Positions 1-4,615 of a stretch of 6,652 bases of DNA are shown in pieces. The first letter of the stretch is position 1; every line of letters starts with the position of its first letter. Location of the stretch: the NCBI GenBank assembly GCA_013314865.1, contig JABUEV010000137.1:1-6652 (forward strand). The letters are read 5' to 3'. The translations under genes were made by a program, and so were the position numbers. This DNA comes from Bacteroidales bacterium (lineage in GTDB: Bacteria > Bacteroidota > Bacteroidia > Bacteroidales > VadinHA17). The notes beneath the pieces were generated by a model. The model saw only the letters and a program-made list of their open reading frames with translations, did no database searches and was not told the origin of the DNA.

Positions 1-106
1 CGGCCGCAGGCCCAATGACAATTGAATGACGGCCGCAGGCCCAATGACAATTGAATGACGGCCGCAGGCCCAATGACAATTGAATGACGGCCGCAGGCCA
101 ATTGAA
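1..106. repeat. 29-bp tandem repeat, three full copies plus a truncated fourth
   Basis: Three identical 29-bp units lie at 1-29, 30-58 and 59-87. A fourth starts at 88 and lacks the internal CAATGAC. Each unit joins a small hairpin, GGCC-GCA-GGCC, to the linker AATGACAATTGAATGACG (14-31, 43-60, 72-89). The array ends about 10 nt before the epimerase ATG, so it occupies the expected promoter and leader region. The repeat continues to the left edge, so its full length is unknown. A related linker, alternating with other hairpins, recurs at 1306-1416 on the far side of the epimerase. No function is evident. Confidence 0.95.
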
Positions 107-115
107 ACAAATCAA

Positions 116-1144
116 ATGAAAAAATACTTGATAACCGGCACAGCAGGATTTATAGGATTTCATCTTGCAAATGCACTTCTTGAGAAGGGAGAAGAAGTTG
201 TAGGCCTGGATAATATAAATGATTATTATGATGTTAATCTGAAATTTGCAAGGCTAAAGGAAGAAGGTATCGACAGGAAGGACGTTGAGTGGGGAACCTT
301 TGCCCGAAGCCATAAATGGCCGGCATACAGATTTATCAGGATGAATCTGGAGGATGAGGATGGAATTATGAAATTATTCCGGAATGAGCGGTTTGATTAT
401 GTAATCCATCTTGCCGCTCAGGCCGGAGTCAGGTACAGTATTGACCACCCCGATGCATACATTCAAAGTAATATAGTCGGCTTTCTGAACATACTCGAAG
501 CGTGCCGCCATTTTCCTGTAAGACATCTTGTATATGCCAGCAGTTCGAGTGTGTACGGCAATAATGAAAAAGTACCATTCAGTGAGGGTGATGATGTTGA
601 CAATCCTGTCAGTCTGTATGCTGCCACCAAGCGCAGTAACGAGCTGATGGCACACACATACAGCCATCTGTACGGTATAAAGGCAACAGGTCTCAGGTTT
701 TTCACCGTTTACGGTCCGTGGGGAAGGCCCGACATGGCAATGTGGAAATTCACTGAGGCGATACTTAACGAGAATCCTTTGCCGGTTTTCGGTGAAGGGA
801 AGCTGTTGCGCGACTTTACGTATATTGATGATATTGTTAACGGAATAACAGCAATTCTTGGAAGGATTGAAAAGGTCACTCCTCCCCCGCTTATGAACAT
901 TGGTAATAATAATCCGGTTACAGTGAATGAAATGGTGTCGGAGCTTGAGCAGGCCATTGGTAAGAAGGCGGTTGTTGAATACCTTCCGATACAGCCGGGT
1001 GATGTGGAGAAAACCTATGCAGACATCTCGCTTATAAACAGTTACTGCGGGTTCAATCCCGTTACCGGATTGAAGGAGGGAGCAAGGAGGTTTGTGGAGT
1101 GGTTCAAAGGGTATAGGCGGGAGGCGGGAGGCAATAGGCAGTAG
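116..1144 (+). CDS. NAD-dependent sugar-nucleotide epimerase, UDP-glucuronate 4-epimerase type
   Basis: This is a complete short-chain dehydrogenase/reductase-type epimerase of 342 residues, a normal length for the family. The Rossmann motif GTAGFIG is at residues 8-14. It is followed by LDNINDYYD (31-39), typical of the UDP-glucuronate epimerase (CapI/GAE) branch. HLAAQAGVRYS is at 98-108, the SSSSVYG serine patch at 142-148, and the catalytic YxxxK pair is Tyr168/Lys172. FFTVYGPWGRPDMA (195-208) is the strongest sign of the UDP-GlcA 4-epimerase subgroup. It would interconvert UDP-glucuronate and UDP-galacturonate in the cytoplasm for polysaccharide assembly. ATG 116 is chosen because MKKYLITG is the natural N-terminus; an in-frame TTG at 80 would add 12 residues read from the tandem repeat. 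The last residues (GYRREAGGNRQ) come from G-rich repetitive DNA and look non-native. Family is certain; exact substrate is likely but unproven. Confidence 0.9.
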   Translation: MKKYLITGTAGFIGFHLANALLEKGEEVVGLDNINDYYDVNLKFARLKEEGIDRKDVEWGTFARSHKWPAYRFIRMNLEDEDGIMKLFRNERFDYVIHLAAQAGVRYSIDHPDAYIQSNIVGFLNILEACRHFPVRHLVYASSSSVYGNNEKVPFSEGDDVDNPVSLYAATKRSNELMAHTYSHLYGIKATGLRFFTVYGPWGRPDMAMWKFTEAILNENPLPVFGEGKLLRDFTYIDDIVNGITAILGRIEKVTPPPLMNIGNNNPVTVNEMVSELEQAIGKKAVVEYLPIQPGDVEKTYADISLINSYCGFNPVTGLKEGARRFVEWFKGYRREAGGNRQ

Positions 1145-1305
1145 GCGGTCCCGATCCGCCGGTTGGCGTACCGGGATCTCCGCTTCGCTTCGATAGGCGG
1201 AAGGATTCAAAGATTCCAAGGTTGAGCGGTTCATTGTTGAAAAGTTGAAAGGTTGAAGGGTTATAGGGATGATTATCTTGCAGTCTTGTTTAGGACTACG
1301 AAACA

Positions 1306-1416
1306 AATGACCACTGAATGACGCGCCGAACCCTGCGAGGCGCAAATGACAACCGAATGACGGTGAAGCCGAATGACGCCCTGAGCACAGCGAAGGGCAA
1401 ATGACAACTGAATAAA
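1306..1416. repeat. Alternating linker and hairpin array related to the repeat at the window start
   Basis: The linker AATGACMAYYGAATGACG occurs at 1306-1323 and 1345-1362, as a partial copy at 1371-1378, and as a degenerate copy at 1400-1416. Between copies lie different inverted repeats: GCGCC (1323-1327) with GGCGC (1339-1343), and GCCCT (1378-1382) with AGGGC (1394-1398). The same linker separates GGCC-GCA-GGCC hairpins at 1-106. The near-constant element is thus the linker and the varying element is the hairpin. The two arrays flank the epimerase. Confidence 0.8.
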
Positions 1417-1477
1417 GCGAAGGGCAAATCCAGCCAGATATTGAAAAATTTAAAACAGTACAGAAAAACTGGAGATT

Positions 1478-1495
1478 ATGAGTATTTTTACTCAT
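1478..1495. promoter_or_regulatory. Perfect 7-bp-arm palindrome upstream of the ATPase gene
   Basis: ATGAGTATTTTTACTCAT has perfect 7-bp arms around TTTT and ends 22 nt before the chosen ATPase start at 1518. A half-copy, TTGAGTAA, follows at 1500-1507. Position and symmetry suit an operator or a leader hairpin. No regulator gene lies nearby, and the AT-rich stem with a 4-nt loop is too weak to call a terminator. The structure is directly visible; the role is inferred. Confidence 0.5.
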
Positions 1496-1517
1496 TATAT
1501 TGAGTAATTTGTCATCT

Positions 1518-2702
1518 ATGTTTGAAAGGTCTGAACTACAGCTAATTAAGAAAAGGGCAAATGAGCCCCGAAGGTTTATCCAGGTGATATCAGGCCCGAG
1601 GCAGGTTGGCAAAACAACTTTGATAAACCAGCTTCTGGAGCAGATTTCAATGCCTGCAAAATATGAGGCGGCTGATGACGTTCCGGCGGGCAATAACGTC
1701 TGGATTGACCAGGTATGGGAAGCGGCAAGACTGAAAATGAAGGCTGAAAAAAGCAGGCAGTTTCTTCTTGTGATTGATGAAATTCAGAAAATAAGGAACT
1801 GGAGTGAGTCAGTCAAAAAGAACTGGGATTATGATACAAATAATAAAATAAACCTTAAAGTTATCCTGCTGGGCTCCTCAAGGCTTCTTCTGCAGCAGGG
1901 GCTTACTGAATCGCTTGCGGGAAGGTTTGAGAATATTATTGTTGGACACTGGACTTTTACAGAAATGCATAAGGCCTTTGGATGGGATGCTGAGACTTAT
2001 GCCTGGTTCGGAGGATATCCGGGTTCTGCGCCGTTGATTGATGATGAAGGGAGGTGGAAAAGTTACATACGTGATTCTCTGGTCGAAACAAGCATTTCGA
2101 AGGACATACTGATGCTGACGCGGATTGACAAACCTGCGCTGCTTAAAAATCTTTTTGAACTCGGGAGTCTTTATTCAGGGCAGGTTTTATCCTTTACAAA
2201 GATGCTGGGTCAGCTTCATGATGCAGGAAACACAACCACCTTATCGCATTACCTCGGACTTCTTGCATCTGCCGGACTGATAACAGGTCTGGACAAATAC
2301 TCCGGGTCGCCTGTGAAGATCCGCTCGGGCAGTCCGAAATTCCAGGTTTACAACAATGCATTGCTGGCTGCACAGGGCAGCAAAGATTTCCGGACTATAA
2401 AAAACGATCCGGTTCAATGGGGAAGGATTGTAGAGTCGGCAGTAGGGGCTTATCTTGCAAATGAAGCTATGAAGGGAAGGTTTTCGCTTTATTACTGGCG
2501 TGAACGTAATGATGAAGTGGATTTTATTATTGAACGTGGAACATCTCTGACAGCAATTGAAGTCAAAAGCACTTTCACACATCACACAAAAGGACTTGCA
2601 TCCTTTATAAAAAAATTTCCGGGAGCAAAGGCAGTAACCATAGCCGACAATACCCTTCCCTGGTATGAATTTCTCAGGATTGATCCGCTGGAGTTGTTCT
2701 GA
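1518..2702 (+). CDS. AAA_14 / DUF4143 family P-loop ATPase
   Basis: This complete 394-residue protein has the usual two-part layout and length of its family. The N-terminal P-loop ATPase domain has Walker A GPRQVGKT at residues 26-33, Walker B LLVIDE at 83-88 followed by IQKIRNW, and the conserved LLGSSRLLLQQGLTESLAGR at 118-137. A helical middle region leads to the C-terminal DUF4143 part, which carries a PD-(D/E)XK-like core: Asp335 in DEVDFII and Glu348/Lys350 in AIEVKS. Such proteins are widespread in Bacteroidota and archaea, and their biological role is poorly defined. ATG 1518 gives the standard MFERSELQL start; an in-frame TTG at 1500 would add six residues. There is no obvious Shine-Dalgarno. 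It is a lone gene with repeat-filled DNA on both sides and no link to sugar synthesis, so it looks like an accessory insertion into the locus. Confidence 0.9.
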   Translation: MFERSELQLIKKRANEPRRFIQVISGPRQVGKTTLINQLLEQISMPAKYEAADDVPAGNNVWIDQVWEAARLKMKAEKSRQFLLVIDEIQKIRNWSESVKKNWDYDTNNKINLKVILLGSSRLLLQQGLTESLAGRFENIIVGHWTFTEMHKAFGWDAETYAWFGGYPGSAPLIDDEGRWKSYIRDSLVETSISKDILMLTRIDKPALLKNLFELGSLYSGQVLSFTKMLGQLHDAGNTTTLSHYLGLLASAGLITGLDKYSGSPVKIRSGSPKFQVYNNALLAAQGSKDFRTIKNDPVQWGRIVESAVGAYLANEAMKGRFSLYYWRERNDEVDFIIERGTSLTAIEVKSTFTHHTKGLASFIKKFPGAKAVTIADNTLPWYEFLRIDPLELF

Positions 2703-2861
2703 ACAAAGCAACTGCAGAAGGGAGAAGGCGGGAGAGGTGAAATATGAGATTTGAGATATGAGACAGGGAGGAATGCGAAGCATGACGACGCAGTTCCGCG
2801 GAGCGGAATGTGAGCGTAAAGCGTAGAGCGTAAAGTTACCACCTATGAAGGATTTTACTAT

Positions 2862-3034
2862 AAAGTTTCCCCCTTTGAAGGGTCATACCGCAAAAATTCC
2901 CCCTTTGAAGGGTCATACCGCAAAAATTCCCCCTTTGAAGGGTCATACCGCAAAAAATCCCCCTTTGAAGGGCCATACCGCAAAAATTCCCCCTTTGAAG
3001 GGTCATACCGCAAAAATTCCCCCTTTGAAGGGGG
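2862..3034. repeat. 30-bp tandem repeat array of CCCTTTGAAGGG hairpins
   Basis: Five 30-bp units (2881-2910, 2911-2940, 2941-2970, 2971-3000, 3001-3030) follow a partial first copy from about 2862. The units differ by one or two bases: AAAAAATCC replaces AAAAATTCC in the third, and GGCC replaces GGTC in the fourth. Each contains the palindrome CCCTTTGAAGGG and the linker TCATACCGCAAAAA. The array ends in an extended perfect hairpin, CCCCCTT-TG-AAGGGGG (3019-3034), followed by TTAGGGGGATG. Because 30 is a multiple of 3, one frame reads through as repeated PPLKGHTAKI, which I regard as a spurious reading. No unique spacers are present, so this is not a CRISPR array. Confidence 0.93.
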
Positions 3035-3201
3035 TTAGGGGGATGTTTATAATTTGTGATTTTGAATTTCGGATTTATGATTTATGAGAAAGGTTGAGAT
3101 GCAACCTCGTGGGAGCTGGCAGAGATGAGAAATAAGTGTACAAAAAAAGCAATTATTTTATTTAACCACAAATATCAAGGATTACCGTCTCACCGTCCTG
3201 C

Positions 3202-3274
3202 GCACCACGGAGGCACTGCGAAAATGAGTTTACAATCCGTGAGAAACCCGTGCCAGCCCGTGTTCTCCGTGGTG
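3202..3274. repeat. Palindromic element with CACCACGGA / TCCGTGGTG ends
   Basis: The 9-bp arms CACCACGGA (3202-3210) and TCCGTGGTG (3266-3274) are perfect inverted repeats 55 nt apart. The interior is rich in CACGG/CCGTG words (GGCACTG, TCCGTGAGAAAC, CCCGTGCC, CGTGTTC). Its composition and size resemble the CACAGTG-type palindromes at 5131-5199, 5802-5840 and 6230-6272, though it shares no long identical stretch with them. It lies about 80 nt upstream of the sugar operon. Confidence 0.6.
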
Positions 3275-3355
3275 AAAAAAATCAAAGGTTATATCTTTCC
3301 AGCTAATAGCTACTTTGAAATATAAATTCTGAACTTTGAATCCGAAACTAAAAAT

Positions 3356-3754
3356 ATGGATCCCAGACTTATAGAACTCCCCAGAATCTCCGACCCCCGC
3401 GGCAACCTTTCTTTCATTGAGGAGGATACACATATTCCGTTTAAGATAAAACGCGTTTACTGGATATATGATGTACCGGGTGGGGAGAAGCGCGGCGGAC
3501 ACGCTTTCAGGGAGACAAAAGAACTTATCGTGGCCCTTTCAGGCAGTTTCGATGTAGTTCTGCACGACGGAAAAAAGGAGTACAGATTTCATTTAAACAG
3601 ATCTTATTACGGTGTTTATGTGCCGGAAATGATCTGGCGGATGCTTGAGAACTTTTCAACGAATTCCCTGGCATTGATTATTGCTTCAACTGTTTATTCA
3701 CCGAAAGACTACATACGAGATTTTGATGAATTTATAAAATTGACAGGGACTTGA
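3356..3754 (+). CDS. FdtA/QdtA-like cupin (sugar 3,4-ketoisomerase family), HxF variant
   Basis: This 132-residue protein is a single-domain beta-barrel cupin of the WxcM/FdtA/QdtA family. The family pattern is clear: IELPRISDPRGNLSFIEE (6-23), PFKIKRVYWIYDVPGGEKRG (28-47), ALSGSFDVVLHDG (59-71), and the C-terminal KDYIRDFDEF. Characterised FdtA/QdtA enzymes convert dTDP-4-keto-6-deoxyglucose to the 3-keto isomer and carry an H-x-H pair after the Arg-Gly. Here the segment reads GGHAFRE, keeping His49 but having Phe51 in place of the second His. It may therefore be inactive, altered in stereochemistry, or a partner subunit of the next protein, which keeps HAH. ATG 3356 gives a normal N-terminus. 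It heads a four-gene overlapping operon, and its stop overlaps the next start (TTGA, 3751-3754). Family is secure; individual activity is uncertain. Confidence 0.88.
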   Translation: MDPRLIELPRISDPRGNLSFIEEDTHIPFKIKRVYWIYDVPGGEKRGGHAFRETKELIVALSGSFDVVLHDGKKEYRFHLNRSYYGVYVPEMIWRMLENFSTNSLALIIASTVYSPKDYIRDFDEFIKLTGT

Positions 3755-4182
3755 AAAGAACCACTGTTTATGATTGCCATATAATTGAATTGCCCAGGAT
3801 ATCATTCAGGGCAGGAAATATTTCAATAGTTGAAGGATTAAAAAATCTGCCTTTTAAACCGATACGGATTTTTTATATTTATGATATTCCTGCAGGAGAA
3901 TCGAGAGGAGCGCATGCCCACCGCGAATGTCACCAATTTATTATTGCAGCGAGCGGCAGTTTTGAAGTGTCTATGGATGATGGAGTAAATAAGAAAACTG
4001 TAAATCTAAACAGGCCATTTTACGGCCTCTATATTCCGCCAGGTATATGGGCAAACGAACTTAATTTTTCCTCAGGGTCTGTCTGCCTGGTTCTGGCGTC
4101 AAATAAATATAATGAAGCAGATTATATAAGAGATTATGATGAATTCAGAAAATTCAAGAATATTAATACATCCATCATCTGA
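3751..4182 (+). CDS. fdtA: dTDP-4-keto-6-deoxyglucose 3,4-ketoisomerase (FdtA/QdtA family)
   Basis: This is a second cupin ketoisomerase of 143 residues, homologous to the preceding protein along its length. It has [19 protein letters not shown] (11-29), the core [11 protein letters not shown] (49-59) with the intact His55/His57 pair, [13 protein letters not shown], and [10 protein letters not shown] near the C-terminus. It is the better candidate for the active 3,4-ketoisomerase, making dTDP-3-keto-6-deoxyhexose in the cytoplasm as substrate for the aminotransferase. Whether the product is galacto (FdtA) or gluco (QdtA) cannot be read from the sequence. The start is TTG 3751, overlapping the upstream TGA by 4 nt; no in-frame ATG lies near, which suggests translational coupling. 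The last residues ([10 protein letters not shown]) lie in the overlap with the acyltransferase gene. Confidence 0.88.
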   Translation: MKRTTVYDCHIIELPRISFRAGNISIVEGLKNLPFKPIRIFYIYDIPAGESRGAHAHRECHQFIIAASGSFEVSMDDGVNKKTVNLNRPFYGLYIPPGIWANELNFSSGSVCLVLASNKYNEADYIRDYDEFRKFKNINTSII

Positions 4183-4615
4183 AGTTAAGAGTAAGAATAT
4201 TGGAGAAAATACAGTTATCTGGCAATATGTTGTTGTCTTGCCTGCGGCCGTAATTGGTAAAAACTGCAATATTAATGCTCATTGTTTTATTGAAAATGAT
4301 GTTGTTATAGGAGATAATGTTACAGTAAAATGTGGAGTTTACATTTGGGATGGAATCAGAATTGGTAATAATGTATTTATAGGACCAAATGTTACATTTG
4401 TTAACGATAAGTACCCGCGATCAAAGCAATATCCAAAAGAATATTTAAAAACAATAATTGAAGATAATGTTTCCATTGGAGCGGGGAGTATTATCCTTGG
4501 AGGTATCAGAATAGGGAGGAAGTCAATGATTGGTGCAGGTAGCGTTATAACAAAAGATGTACCTGAGGGTGAATTGTGGTTTGGCAATCCTGCAAAGTTT
4601 GTAAGGAATATATGA
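4136..4615 (+). CDS. Left-handed beta-helix N-acyltransferase (FdtC/QdtC-like)
   Basis: This 159-residue hexapeptide-repeat acyltransferase begins [19 protein letters not shown] and shows regular [IV]-G-x-N turns ([40 protein letters not shown]). A loop, [11 protein letters not shown], precedes the final coils, and the [10 protein letters not shown] end is typical of sugar-nucleotide N-acetyltransferases. By family and position it probably uses acetyl-CoA to N-acylate the 3-amino group made by the aminotransferase, giving dTDP-Fuc3NAc or dTDP-Qui3NAc. Two adjacent in-frame ATGs (4136, 4139) are the only sensible starts. Either overlaps the ketoisomerase gene by 44-47 nt, which is long for an operon. 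The gene appears more AT-rich than its neighbours. Its stop overlaps the aminotransferase start (ATGA, 4612-4615). The acyl donor and the exact sugar are inferred. Confidence 0.88.
   Translation: MMNSENSRILIHPSSEVKSKNIGENTVIWQYVVVLPAAVIGKNCNINAHCFIENDVVIGDNVTVKCGVYIWDGIRIGNNVFIGPNVTFVNDKYPRSKQYPKEYLKTIIEDNVSIGAGSIILGGIRIGRKSMIGAGSVITKDVPEGELWFGNPAKFVRNI

Larger units (their letters stand above)
1145..1517. other. Repeat-rich intergenic region between epimerase and ATPase
   Basis: I see no credible gene in these 373 bases. The start continues the G-rich AGGCGG-type sequence that encodes the epimerase C-terminus. An imperfect inverted repeat follows, with TCCCG (1149-1153) facing CGGGA (1172-1176) around GCC-GGTT-GGC. 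Next comes a run of GTTGAAARGTTGAAAGG-like words at about 1235-1260, then the hairpin/linker array at 1306-1416. The last 70 bases are AT-rich and hold the palindrome at 1478-1495. None of the hairpins is followed by a T-tract, so no intrinsic terminator can be called. Confidence 0.8.
2703..3355. other. 650-bp repeat-filled noncoding region upstream of the deoxyaminosugar operon
   Basis: No convincing gene is present. In order it holds GAGAT/TATGAGA-like low-complexity sequence (about 2735-2765); a small hairpin TTCCGC-GGA-GCGGAA (2794-2808); repeated GAGCGTAAAGCGTA words (2811-2835); the 30-bp tandem array (2862-3034); ATTTTGAATTTCGGATTTATGA-type low-complexity sequence (about 3055-3087); and an inverted repeat with CACCACGGA/TCCGTGGTG ends (3202-3274). 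The last 80 bases are AT-rich and presumably carry the promoter of the operon starting at 3356, but I cannot place convincing -33/-7 boxes. Confidence 0.8.

Noticed and set aside
1144..1176. Intrinsic terminator after the epimerase
   Set aside because: Inverted repeats exist (GGCGG/CCGCC and TCCCG/CGGGA) but no T-tract follows, and the area is generally repeat-rich.
374..1693. A 439-residue minus-strand open frame
   Set aside because: It is antisense to most of the epimerase and the start of the ATPase, both with clear motifs. The translation is rich in Cys/Ser/Arg with no domain pattern and crosses the repeat-filled gap.
2241..2783. A 180-residue minus-strand open frame
   Set aside because: It is antisense to the conserved DUF4143 domain of the ATPase, with no domain features of its own.
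2862..3034. CRISPR array
   Set aside because: The period is a constant 30 bp with no unique spacers between repeats. It is a simple tandem repeat with internal palindromes, and no cas genes are present.
2845..3087. An 80-residue protein with decapeptide repeats PPLKGHTAKI
   Set aside because: It is translated straight through the 30-bp noncoding repeat, begins and ends in low-complexity sequence, and PPLKG(V/A)RGM-like readings are a common by-product of this DNA repeat.
3125..3325. A 66-residue open frame upstream of the sugar operon
   Set aside because: It has no recognisable domain and runs through the CACCACGGA/TCCGTGGTG palindromic element. Its length is what chance gives.
3314..3338. 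Bacteroidota-type promoter (TTTG ... TAnnTTTG) before 3356
   Set aside because: TTTG at 3314-3317 and GAACTTTG at 3331-3338 resemble the boxes, but the second lacks the leading T and the spacing is too short.
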